The notes below the pieces were generated by a model. It was given only the letters and a program-made list of their open reading frames with translations. It did not search any database and was not told where the DNA came from. A stretch of 64,000 nt of DNA from Usitatibacter rugosus (lineage in GTDB: Bacteria > Pseudomonadota > Gammaproteobacteria > Burkholderiales > Usitatibacteraceae), in contig NZ_CP053069.1 in NCBI RefSeq assembly GCF_013003965.1, forward strand, positions 3,627,419-3,691,418, written 5' to 3'. Position 1 is the stretch's first letter. Every line of letters begins with the position of its first letter. Both the position numbers and the translations under genes were made by a program. Shown here piece by piece: positions 41,001-47,950 of the stretch.

Positions 41001-41114
41001 ATCGGCTGCCGGCTCGAGCCGCGCCGTGGCGAGGAGCTCGCCGAGCGCTTCGGGTTCATCGCGGAGGTAGTGCGCGCGGATCTGCGCGCGCAGCGGCGAT
41101 TCGGAGATATCCAT
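38001..41114 (-). CDS. putA: Bifunctional proline dehydrogenase / glutamate-semialdehyde dehydrogenase
   Basis: A 1037-residue enzyme oxidising proline to glutamate and reducing quinone and NAD+. The proline dehydrogenase barrel (about 60-480) has the FAD-binding RLVKGAYWD and the YAPVGSHEDLLPYLVRRLLENGA region. The aldehyde dehydrogenase (about 520-1000) has SPWNFP, the Glu in AETGGLNA and the nucleophile Cys in NSSGQRCSA. It lacks the N-terminal ribbon-helix-helix of trifunctional PutA, so it does not repress itself. No regulator gene is adjacent. Confidence 0.96.
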   Translation of the reverse strand: MDISESPLRAQIRAHYLRDEPEALGELLATARLEPAADARVTERARSLVETVRAKQRASAGMQSFLQEYDLSSREGVLLMCVAEALLRIPDAATADKLIRDKFSQGEWDRHFGKSHSMLVNAGTWGMMLTGKLVAVDEVDTSGIGRWVASLAAKAGEPVVRLALRQAMKLMAEQFVMGRTIEDALARAQTAEQASYRHSYDMLGEAAFTEADAQRYFKAYEDAIDAISSAAARMAGSRTVFEKPGISIKLSALHPRYEFAQRERVLEELTPRVRSLAERARRGDIGVTLDAEEADRLDLSLDIFERVFSSPALAGWEGFGLAVQAYQKRAPFVVDWLAEVARRGGRRIMVRLVKGAYWDSEVKRAQTQGLTGYPVYTRKSNTDVSYLACAAKMLAAPEAFYGQFATHNAHTVATILERAKPGQAFEFQRLHGMGDELYGEVTRLGHACRVYAPVGSHEDLLPYLVRRLLENGANTSFVNRIADAAVPVDSVVADPVKVAMANATPANPKIPLPADLYGDRRNSAGFVFADEAVSIPFLAALEPELARTDRRASPLIGGKAQPGVLLDVRDPSTGRVLGRVEEGDAKTVDAALARAVAAVIPPAEERAAALERGADLLEAHRVELIALLAREAGKTLPDALGEVREAADFCRYYAMLARRHFGEPESLRGPTGESNDLYLAGRGPFVCVSPWNFPLAIFVGQVVAAYAAGNAVIAKPAEQTPLVAFRAIELLLEAGVPGDALAFIPGRGETVGAGLVSDVRTAGVAFTGSTDTARAINRALAARDGPIVPFIAETGGLNAMLVDSSALPEQVVTDVIASAFNSSGQRCSALRVLCLQEDIAPRVLQLLEGATALLRVGDPARLENDVGPVIDQDALEMLEAHARKMDRQETLVCKAPLPEGLTGFFFAPRAYAIADLDAIDREVFGPILHVVTFKADELEAVVDAINAKGYGLTLGIHSRIEHTVEAVRRRAKAGNVYVNRNMIGATVGVQPFGGEGLSGTGPKAGGPHYLFRFATERTFTVNTAAAGGNATLIASSE

Positions 41115-41176
41115 GGCGGGGACGGTTGCGGGAAGGGCGCCATTCTAGCGCCCCCACCCGCCCCGCGCCGCGGCGT

Positions 41177-41578
41177 TCAGCCGGTGGCGGCCCCGGCCTG
41201 CGGGGGCTCGTCCGCCTGCTGCGCGGCGATCTGCTTGCGGACGTCGTCCATGTCCAGCGCCTTCGCCTTGGCGATCACCTGCTCCAGCGCGCCCTCGGGC
41301 AGCGCCCCGGGCTGCGAGAAGATGATGATGTTGTCGCGGAAGACCATGAGCGTCGGGATCGAACGGATCTGGAAATGACCCGCGATCTCCTGCTCGTCCT
41401 CCGTGTTCACTTTGGCGAACACGACGTCGGGGTGCCTCTCCGACACGCGCTCGAAGGTGGGCGCGAAGGCGCGGCACGGGCCGCACCAGGGGGCCCAATA
41501 GTCCACGATCACGGTAGGACTCCCCGTGACGACCTGCTCGAAGTTTTCCTTCGTGAGTTCCTGGACAGCCATGGTCAT
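41177..41578 (-). CDS. Thioredoxin-family protein coupled to dps
   Basis: A 133-residue cytoplasmic thioredoxin with the active site WCGPC (31-35), the cis-Pro segment SIPTLMVF and a standard fold of about 108 residues. A C-terminal extension of about 25 residues ([14 protein letters not shown]...) is charged and helical. The ATG at 41578 overlaps the dps stop; an in-frame ATG two codons later also fits. It probably reduces disulfides made during oxidative stress. Confidence 0.92.
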   Translation of the reverse strand: MTMAVQELTKENFEQVVTGSPTVIVDYWAPWCGPCRAFAPTFERVSERHPDVVFAKVNTEDEQEIAGHFQIRSIPTLMVFRDNIIIFSQPGALPEGALEQVIAKAKALDMDDVRKQIAAQQADEPPQAGAATG

Positions 41579-42066
41579 TGCTCCAAAAGCGAGCGCAACA
41601 TCCACGCGGTTTTCTCGTGGATTTGCAATCTCTGGGTCAGTAGGTCGGCAGTCGGCTCATCGCCTGCTTTTTCGACCGCGGGAAAGATCTTTCGTGCCGT
41701 GCGCGCGACGGCTTCATGGCCCTGGACCAGTAGGCGGACCATCTCCTTCGCCTCGGGAACGCCGGCCGTCTCCTTGATCGAGGAGAGCTTGGCGAACTGC
41801 GAGTAGGTGGCCGGGGCATCGTGGCCGAGGGCGCGGATGCGCTCGGCGATGGCGTCCAGCGCCAGCCACAGCTCGTTGTACTGGGCCTCGAACATGAGGT
41901 GCAGCGTCTGGAACATCGGGCCGCGCACGTTCCAGTGGAAGTTGTGGGTCTTGAGATACAGCGTGGCGTTGTCGGCCAGCAGGCGCGACAGGCCCTCGGC
42001 GATCTTCGCGCGGTCGGAGGCGCTGATGCCGATGTCCATCGCCGGCGCGGCGGATTTCCTGGCCAT
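41575..42066 (-). CDS. dps: Dps-type DNA-binding ferritin
   Basis: A 163-residue Dps dodecamer subunit that oxidises and stores iron with H2O2 and shields DNA. The inter-subunit ferroxidase residues are in [10 protein letters not shown] and [19 protein letters not shown]. The short N-terminus has Arg and Lys (MARKSA), weak for DNA binding. A good Shine-Dalgarno (GGAG) is present. Confidence 0.94.
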   Translation of the reverse strand: MARKSAAPAMDIGISASDRAKIAEGLSRLLADNATLYLKTHNFHWNVRGPMFQTLHLMFEAQYNELWLALDAIAERIRALGHDAPATYSQFAKLSSIKETAGVPEAKEMVRLLVQGHEAVARTARKIFPAVEKAGDEPTADLLTQRLQIHEKTAWMLRSLLEQ

Positions 42067-42102
42067 GGTCACTCCTTTTCTTTTTCCAGTGTCGGTCCGT
42101 CG

Positions 42103-42132
42103 AATATGGGGGCGGAAACCTTGCCGCGCCAA
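42103..42132 (-). promoter_or_regulatory. Predicted promoter of dps-trx
   Basis: On the minus strand TTGGCG (42132-42127) and CATATT (42108-42103) are 18 bases apart, a moderate sigma-70 match. The start would be about 42096, 30 bases before dps. The upstream NADPH-FMN reductase gene ends only 26 bases away. Confidence 0.35.
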
Positions 42133-42158
42133 TGAATTATTCCAATGGGGCCGATTGG

Positions 42159-42749
42159 TCAGGCTTTCAACTTGAGGGTCGTTTCGACGAGCGATTTCGC
42201 GAACGCCGCGACGCTCTTCGCGACCTTCGGATCGCGCAGCTCCCCCTGCTCGTCGAACGCCTCGTCGGCGTGGGGCAGCGGCACCTGTTGCGGGATCACC
42301 GTCACGGTGAGCTTCGTGAGGATGATGCGCAGGTGGGGCAGGCACTGGTAGAGCGTGCCCCAGGGCCCCGGCGTCGCACCCGCGAGCCCGGCCACCTTGC
42401 CTCGATAGGGTGCTATGCCGGAGTTGGTCCCGTGGCCGTCGCCCGTACCGCGCGAAAGCCAGTCGATCGTGTTCTTCAGCACGGCCGGCACGGAACCGTT
42501 GTTCTCGGGCGAGACGATCAGCAGCGCGTCGTGCGCGAGGAAGAGCTCCCGCAGCTTGAGCGCATTGGGCGGCAAGCCTTCCGCATCCTCGAGGTCGCCG
42601 TGGTAGATCGGCATCGGGAAGTCGTCGAGGTCGATCAACGTGACCTCGCCGCCCGCCTCTCGCGCCGCGCGCGCCGCCACCCGGACCAGCTTCTTGTTCA
42701 ACGAGTCGCGCCGCGCGCTTCCGGCGAATGCGAGGATCTTGGCTGCCAT
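42159..42749 (-). CDS. NADPH-dependent FMN reductase / quinone reductase
   Basis: A 196-residue flavodoxin-like flavoprotein. The phosphate loop [12 protein letters not shown] (10-21) and the flavin-binding [18 protein letters not shown] (80-97) are characteristic of the NADPH-dependent FMN reductase/ArsH-ChrR group. It should reduce quinones, azo or nitro compounds, or metals by two electrons. Its ATG overlaps the upstream pirin stop, so it is the last gene of the pirin operon. Confidence 0.9.
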   Translation of the reverse strand: MAAKILAFAGSARRDSLNKKLVRVAARAAREAGGEVTLIDLDDFPMPIYHGDLEDAEGLPPNALKLRELFLAHDALLIVSPENNGSVPAVLKNTIDWLSRGTGDGHGTNSGIAPYRGKVAGLAGATPGPWGTLYQCLPHLRIILTKLTVTVIPQQVPLPHADEAFDEQGELRDPKVAKSVAAFAKSLVETTLKLKA

Positions 42750-43639
42750 CAGGTCTCCGAGAGTTGGCCCATGCGTCCCGTATGGTAGGCAATTTCCGCG
42801 GCACGAACCTGCTCGACGCTGTTCATCACGAACGGCCCGTGGAAGACGAGCGGTCCCTCGGCCGGCGCACCGCCCAGCAATAGCACCTCGAGCTTCGCCG
42901 ACGCGGAAGCGTTCGCAATGCGGATGCGCTCCTCCGATCCGTCGAAGATCGCGATGCGTCCCGTGACGGCCGATTCCTCGCCCGTATCGCCGAGATCCGC
43001 TTCGCCTTCGATGACATACGCCGCCGCCTCGAACGACGAGGGAATCGCGGCTTCGAACGCGGCGCCCGGCTCGAGCGACACGTGCCAGAGGAAGAGCGGC
43101 ATCTGCGTCTCGGCCGGCCCCGCCGTCCCGGCGAAGTCGCCGCCGATCACGCGCACCGTGCCCCCGGCGATCGCCACGGCCGGAATGGATTCGGCGGCGA
43201 TGCGCTGGTAACGCGGCGGCATGAGCTTCTTCGCGCGCGGCAGCGACGTCCAGAGCTGGATGCCGTGCATCGTGAGTTCGTCGTCGTTCTCCGCCAGCGG
43301 GCGCTCGGCGTGCACGATGCCGCGCCCCGAGGTCATCCACTGCGCGCCACCCTTGCCCACGACGCCGAGGTGCCCGGCCGAATCGCGGTGCTGCATGCGG
43401 CCCGACATGAGGTACGTCACGGTCTCGATGCCCGCATGCGGATGGGCGCCGACGCCGTCCTCGCCCGGCTTCACGCGGAAGGGGCCGAAGTGGTCGAGGA
43501 ACACCCAGGGGCCGACGGAGTGGCGGTCGCGAAGCGGCAACGCCCGGCGCACCGTGAACGTCCCCACCGGGGCGACTTGCGAGGCCGCGACCTGAGCGAC
43601 CTCGCGGCCTTTCACGACTTCACGCAGGATGGCATTCAT
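42749..43639 (-). CDS. Pirin-family bicupin protein
   Basis: A 296-residue two-domain cupin. The N-terminal metal ligands are seen in [19 protein letters not shown] (HxH) and GIVHAERP. The C-terminal cupin lacks these histidines, as in other pirins. Bacterial pirins can oxidise flavonols such as quercetin or act as redox-sensitive modulators. It overlaps the DoxX gene upstream by four bases and the reductase downstream by one. Confidence 0.92.
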   Translation of the reverse strand: MNAILREVVKGREVAQVAASQVAPVGTFTVRRALPLRDRHSVGPWVFLDHFGPFRVKPGEDGVGAHPHAGIETVTYLMSGRMQHRDSAGHLGVVGKGGAQWMTSGRGIVHAERPLAENDDELTMHGIQLWTSLPRAKKLMPPRYQRIAAESIPAVAIAGGTVRVIGGDFAGTAGPAETQMPLFLWHVSLEPGAAFEAAIPSSFEAAAYVIEGEADLGDTGEESAVTGRIAIFDGSEERIRIANASASAKLEVLLLGGAPAEGPLVFHGPFVMNSVEQVRAAEIAYHTGRMGQLSET

Positions 43640-44037
43640 GATTTGTCCAGGCTGTAGCGACCGGGGCCATGCGCGAACACCATCAGCATGCCGCCCATGA
43701 TCGCGAGGTTCTTGAGGAAGTTGATCTGCTGCGTCGCGGCTTCCTTGGGATCGATCCCCCAGAAGGCGTGGAAGACCAGCGTGGTCGGGATCAGGAACAG
43801 GAAGATCGCGAGCGCGGCCCAGCGCGCCTTGAGCCCGATGGCGAGCAGCAGGCCGCCGCCCAGCTCGACCGCGATCGCGGCCGGCAGCAGCAGGTTCACC
43901 ATCGGCATGCCCTTCGAGGCCATGTAGCCGGCGGTGCCCTCGTAACCGGTGATCTTGCCGAAGCCGGAGAGCATGAAGATCGCGCCGAGCAGGATGCGGC
44001 CGGCGAGGACGGCGGTGTTGGACACGTTCGCATTCAT
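43636..44037 (-). CDS. DoxX-family membrane protein
   Basis: A 133-residue protein with four predicted membrane helices. It has the DoxX segments LGAIFMLSGFGKITGYEGTA, AVELGGGLLLAIGLKARWAA and the C-terminal QINFLKNLAIMGGML. DoxX proteins are often linked to redox stress or thiol metabolism; an exact role is not known. It lies between the two pirin genes. Confidence 0.9.
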   Translation of the reverse strand: MNANVSNTAVLAGRILLGAIFMLSGFGKITGYEGTAGYMASKGMPMVNLLLPAAIAVELGGGLLLAIGLKARWAALAIFLFLIPTTLVFHAFWGIDPKEAATQQINFLKNLAIMGGMLMVFAHGPGRYSLDKS

Positions 44038-44047
44038 GGTTTTCCTT

Positions 44048-44749
44048 TTATTTGTTGAGATCGAAAAGAAGGACTTCGGCGTCGCGGCCCTTCGAGATGC
44101 GGACCGCGGCTTCGCCGGTGAGCTTCATCGCGTCGCCGCCCACGAGCGCCTGGCCGTTCACCTCGACCGCGCCGCGGATCACGTGCACGTAGGTGAGCCG
44201 ACCGGGCTTCTGCGTGAACTCGACGCTCTCCGCGCCGTCCACCAGCGCGGCGTAGAGGTTGGCATCCTGGTGAACCGTGACCGAGCCTTCACGGCCATCC
44301 GGCGAAGCGATGAGGCGCAGCGTCCCGCGCTTGGCGGCTTCGTCGAAGCGCTTCTCTTCATACGAGGGCTTGTCGCCGCGCGAGCTGGGCTCGATCCAGA
44401 TCTGGAGGAAGTGGACGGGCTTGTCGCTCGAGCCGTTGAATTCGCTGTGGTGCACGCCGGTGCCCGCGCTCATGCGCTGCACGTCGCCCGGGCGGATGAC
44501 GGAGCCGTTGCCCATCGAGTCCTTGTGGGCGAGCTCGCCGTCCAACACGTAGCTGATGATTTCCATGTCGCGGTGGCCGTGCGTGCCGAAGCCCTTGCCG
44601 GCCTGGACCCGGTCCTCGTTGATCACGCGAAGCGGCCCGAACCCCATGTGCTCCGGGTCGTAGTAGTCGGCGAAGGAGAAGCTGTGGAAGGAGTCGAGCC
44701 AGCCATGTTGGGCGTGGCCGCGTTCCTGGCCTTTGCGGAGCTCGTTCAT
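44048..44749 (-). CDS. Pirin-family protein, YhaK type
   Basis: A 233-residue bicupin pirin of the YhaK group. Metal ligands are in GFGTHGHRDMEIISYVLDGEL, with the second motif GVHHSEFNGS. It is shorter than the first pirin in this operon, so they are paralogues of different subfamilies, not a recent duplication. It is the first gene of the operon and is divergent from a LysR gene, like E. coli yhaK/yhaJ. Confidence 0.92.
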   Translation of the reverse strand: MNELRKGQERGHAQHGWLDSFHSFSFADYYDPEHMGFGPLRVINEDRVQAGKGFGTHGHRDMEIISYVLDGELAHKDSMGNGSVIRPGDVQRMSAGTGVHHSEFNGSSDKPVHFLQIWIEPSSRGDKPSYEEKRFDEAAKRGTLRLIASPDGREGSVTVHQDANLYAALVDGAESVEFTQKPGRLTYVHVIRGAVEVNGQALVGGDAMKLTGEAAVRISKGRDAEVLLFDLNK

Positions 44750-44793
44750 GTTCAGTTTCCTTGTCCTAGGTTTGCCTGCGATGTAGCCATGTT

Positions 44794-44808
44794 GGGCTTC
44801 ACAAGCCC
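44794..44808. promoter_or_regulatory. Palindromic candidate operator between pirin operon and LysR gene
   Basis: GGGCTT-cac-AAGCCC is a perfect 6-bp dyad with a three-base centre in the 104-base divergent region. A TTTAAA follows two bases later, and an AT-rich stretch with a GATTAAT motif lies next to the LysR start. It is a plausible binding site for the divergent LysR protein, though it does not have the classic T-N11-A form. Confidence 0.35.
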
Positions 44809-44853
44809 GGTTTAAAAGCGAATAATTGCGACAGACTCGTTCGATTAATCTGA

Positions 44854-45756
44854 ATGAAACTGTCCCTCGACTCCTTGCAGGTGCTCGACGCCATCGACCG
44901 CCGCGGCTCGTTCGCCGCGGCGGCGGAGGAGCTCCATCGCGTGCCGTCAGCGATCACTTACTCCATCCAGCAGTTGGAGGAGGGGCTGGACGTCCTGCTC
45001 TTCGACCGGCGCGGCCACCGGGCCAAGCTGACCGAGGCCGGAAAGGAGCTTTTGAACGAGGGCCGGCACCTGCTGCGCTCCGCCGCGGACCTCGAATGCC
45101 GGGTCCAGCAGGTGGCGAGGGGCTGGGAATCGGAGCTGCGCATCGCGGTCGACACCATGGTGGGAATGGACAAGCTCTTCGGCGTCGTCGCGGAGTTCTA
45201 CGGGGAGAACCCGGGCACGCGCCTGCGCTTCGGTCATGAGGTCCTGGGCGGCACGTGGGATGCGCTTGCTTCGGGGCGCGCCGACCTCGCCATCGGCGCC
45301 ATCGGCGACGGCCCGCCCGGCGGCGGCTTCGCGAGCCGTCCGCTCGGCCGCCTCACGCTGGCGCTCGCCGCCGCACCCTTCCATGCCGTGACGCGCGAGC
45401 CGCAGCCGCTCACGTCCACGGTGCTCACGGGCTACCGCGCGGTGAGCATCGCCGACAGCTCGCGCCTGCTGCCCCCGCGCACCGTGGGCCTGCTCTCCGG
45501 GCAGGACGTGCTCACGGTGCCCACGCTCGAAGCGAAGGTCTCCGCGCTCGTGGCCGGGCTCGGCGTCGGCCGCATCCCGAAGTGGATCGCCGAGCGCGAG
45601 GCGTATGCCGGGCGGCTCCGCATCCTCGAAGTGGAGACCGGGCCCGTCGAAGGCGAGCTTCTCTACTCATGGCATCCCGACCGCGCGGGCAAGGCGCTCA
45701 AGTGGTTCGTGAAGCGTCTCGAAGATCCCCTCGTGGCGGCCACCCTCCTTTCATGA
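44854..45756 (+). CDS. LysR-type regulator, YhaJ-like
   Basis: A 300-residue LTTR. The N-terminal helix-turn-helix is at about 16-45 (GSFAAAAEELHRVPSAITYSI), and the effector domain is at about 90-295. The position and N-terminus match E. coli YhaJ, which lies divergent from yhaK and responds to aromatic compounds or quinones. It likely controls the pirin/DoxX/reductase operon. Its stop overlaps the gluQ ATG. Confidence 0.9.
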   Translation: MKLSLDSLQVLDAIDRRGSFAAAAEELHRVPSAITYSIQQLEEGLDVLLFDRRGHRAKLTEAGKELLNEGRHLLRSAADLECRVQQVARGWESELRIAVDTMVGMDKLFGVVAEFYGENPGTRLRFGHEVLGGTWDALASGRADLAIGAIGDGPPGGGFASRPLGRLTLALAAAPFHAVTREPQPLTSTVLTGYRAVSIADSSRLLPPRTVGLLSGQDVLTVPTLEAKVSALVAGLGVGRIPKWIAEREAYAGRLRILEVETGPVEGELLYSWHPDRAGKALKWFVKRLEDPLVAATLLS

Positions 45757-46646
45757 ACTATCGAGGCCGTTTCGCGCCGTCACCCTCCGGGCCGCTGCAC
45801 TTCGGCTCGCTGGTCGCCGCGCTCGCGAGCTGGCTCGACGCGCGCGCTGCGGGCGGCGAATGGCTCGTTCGCATGGAAGACGTCGACACGCCCCGCACCG
45901 TGACCGGTGCCGAGGACGCGATCCTTCGCGCGCTCGAAGCCTTCGGCCTGCATTGGGATGGACCCGTGGTCCGCCAGAGCGAGCGCACGGCGCTCTACGG
46001 CGCCGCGCTGGAACGCCTGCGCGAACGCGGGCTCGTCTACCGATGCAAGTGCTCGCGCAAGGAGATCGCCGACTCCGCCATGGCGAGCGTCGAAGGCATC
46101 GAGGGCGTCGTCTATCCCGGGACGTGCCGCCACCGAGCGCTCGGCCTCGACGTCGACGGCGCCGACCGCATCCTCTCCGCCGGCGAGGCGATCGCGTTCA
46201 CCGACCGCGCGCAAGGGCCGGTGTCGCAACGGATCGCGCAGGACGTCGGTGATTTCGTGCTCAAGCGCCGCGACGGATTGTTTGCCTACCAATTGGCGGT
46301 CGTCGTCGACGATGCTGACCAGGGCATCACCGACATCGTGCGCGGCGCCGACCTCCTGTTGTCCACGCCGCGCCAGGTCTTCCTGCAACGCGTGCTCGGA
46401 TACCCCACGCCCCGCTACCTGCACATTCCCGTGGCGACCCGCGACGGCCAGAAGCTCTCGAAGCAGAACCGCGCGCCCGCGCTGGATGCGAAAGCGGCCA
46501 CGCGGCTCCTCGGCCAGGGCCTCGCCTTCCTCGGCCAGCCGGTTCCGCGGTCCGGCGACCCGCGCGAGCTGCTCGCCGCGGCAACGCGAGATTGGGACCC
46601 GGCGCGAATACCGGGAACCCCGGCGGCCGAAATCCACAATATGTGA
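45753..46646 (+). CDS. gluQ: Glutamyl-Q tRNA(Asp) synthetase
   Basis: A 297-residue truncated GluRS paralogue that attaches glutamate to the queuosine base of tRNA-Asp. It has the HIGH-like APSPSGPLHFGSL (8-20), the Zn-binding Cys set (YRCKCS and YPGTCRH) and the KMSKS-like KLSKQN; the anticodon-binding domain is missing, as in all GluQ. The ATG overlaps the LysR stop. Confidence 0.94.
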   Translation: MNYRGRFAPSPSGPLHFGSLVAALASWLDARAAGGEWLVRMEDVDTPRTVTGAEDAILRALEAFGLHWDGPVVRQSERTALYGAALERLRERGLVYRCKCSRKEIADSAMASVEGIEGVVYPGTCRHRALGLDVDGADRILSAGEAIAFTDRAQGPVSQRIAQDVGDFVLKRRDGLFAYQLAVVVDDADQGITDIVRGADLLLSTPRQVFLQRVLGYPTPRYLHIPVATRDGQKLSKQNRAPALDAKAATRLLGQGLAFLGQPVPRSGDPRELLAAATRDWDPARIPGTPAAEIHNM

Positions 46647-46670
46647 CAAGGGGGTTCCCGCGGTGGAGCC

Positions 46671-46676
46671 TATAAT
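46671..46676 (+). promoter_or_regulatory. Consensus -10 box of the RND operon
   Basis: A perfect TATAAT 25 bases after the gluQ stop. No convincing -35 was found at 16-18 bases. The predicted start is near 46683, leaving a leader of about 105 bases before the periplasmic adaptor gene, GC-rich with small inverted repeats. Confidence 0.4.
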
Positions 46677-46787
46677 CGCGGCATCCAAAGGCGGTCACGC
46701 GAATCCGCCACGGCCCGCCCCGGCATCCAACGGGGCAGAGCGAGCCCACCATCCCCGAGCCCGCGCGCCGTCCACGAGAGATACCCC

Positions 46788-47948
46788 ATGCTCTTCAAGA
46801 AAAAGTACGTCATCGCCGCCCTCGCCCTCCTCGTCGCCGCCGGTGTCGGCACGGCCCTCGCGCTGAGCCAGACCGGAGCGAAGAAGGACGCCAAGAAGAA
46901 CGAGGAGAAGGTGTTCGAGTTCGCCGCCGGCGATCTCGCCGAGATGCAGCGCGTGCCGCTCGGACGCCAGATCCCGGTCTCGGGCTCGGTGAAGCCGCTG
47001 CTGCAGGCGACGGTCCGCTCCAAGGTCCCCGCCGAGGTCGCGAAGATCCACGTGCAGGAAGGCCAGCGCGTCGACGCGGGCACGGCGCTCGTCACGCTCG
47101 ACACCGCCGACCTCAAGGCGCGCTACGACGCGCAGGCCGCGACGGTCGCCGAGGCGAAGGCGCGGCTCGACCTCGCCCGCAAGAACCTCGCGAACAACAA
47201 GCAGCTGCTCGAGAAGACCTTCATCTCGCAGAACGCGTACGACACGGTGAGCAACACGGTGCTGGTTGCCGAGGCCATCCTGCTCTCCGCGGAGGCGCAG
47301 GCCACGATCGCGCAGCGCGCGCTGAACGACGCGTCGATCCGCGCGCCCTTCAACGGCGTGGTGGCCAAGCGCTGGGTGAACGTGGGCGACAAGGTCACCG
47401 CCGACATGCCCGTGGCCTACGTCGTCGATCTCGGCCGCATGGAGCTCGAAGCCGCGGTGCCGGTGGGCGAGATCCCCTTCGTGCACGTGGGCCAGGAGAT
47501 CCTGTTCACCGTCGACGGCTTCCCTACCCGCAAGTTCAGCGGCAAGGTCGAGCGCGTGAACCCCTCGGCGGAGGCGGGCTCGCGCACGATCATGGTGTTC
47601 GTGACGCTTCCGAACGCCGACTCCTCGCTGAAGGGCGGCATGTTCGCCAACGGCATCCTCGCCACCGGAGCCGGCACGGACGTGAACGTGATCCCGATCA
47701 CCGCCATCCTCGAGGAAGGCGGCCAGACGTTCGTGCACGTCGTGAAGGGCGGCAAGATCGAGCGCCGCTCCGTCGTCACGGGGCCGCGCAGCGTCGAGCG
47801 CGGCGTGATCGTCGTGAAGGAAGGCCTCGAACCCAACGTGCCCGTGGTGATCGTGAAGGCCGACGGCATCAAGGCCGGGGCGACCGCCATCGTCAAAGGC
47901 GCTGCCGGCGCCCCGCCCGCGGCCGCAGCCGCCCCGAAGGCGTCCTGA
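46788..47948 (+). CDS. RND efflux periplasmic adaptor subunit
   Basis: A 386-residue membrane-fusion protein. An N-terminal anchor helix (7-25) is followed by the lipoyl half-motifs (VRSKVPAEVAKIHVQEGQRV and IRAPFNGVVAKRWVNVGDKV) flanking a helical hairpin at about 108-180, then beta-barrel and membrane-proximal domains. An Ala/Pro-rich tail ends the protein. It is two bases upstream of the RND pump gene. No outer-membrane channel gene is in the window. Confidence 0.94.
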   Translation: MLFKKKYVIAALALLVAAGVGTALALSQTGAKKDAKKNEEKVFEFAAGDLAEMQRVPLGRQIPVSGSVKPLLQATVRSKVPAEVAKIHVQEGQRVDAGTALVTLDTADLKARYDAQAATVAEAKARLDLARKNLANNKQLLEKTFISQNAYDTVSNTVLVAEAILLSAEAQATIAQRALNDASIRAPFNGVVAKRWVNVGDKVTADMPVAYVVDLGRMELEAAVPVGEIPFVHVGQEILFTVDGFPTRKFSGKVERVNPSAEAGSRTIMVFVTLPNADSSLKGGMFANGILATGAGTDVNVIPITAILEEGGQTFVHVVKGGKIERRSVVTGPRSVERGVIVVKEGLEPNVPVVIVKADGIKAGATAIVKGAAGAPPAAAAAPKAS

Positions 47949-47950
47949 CC

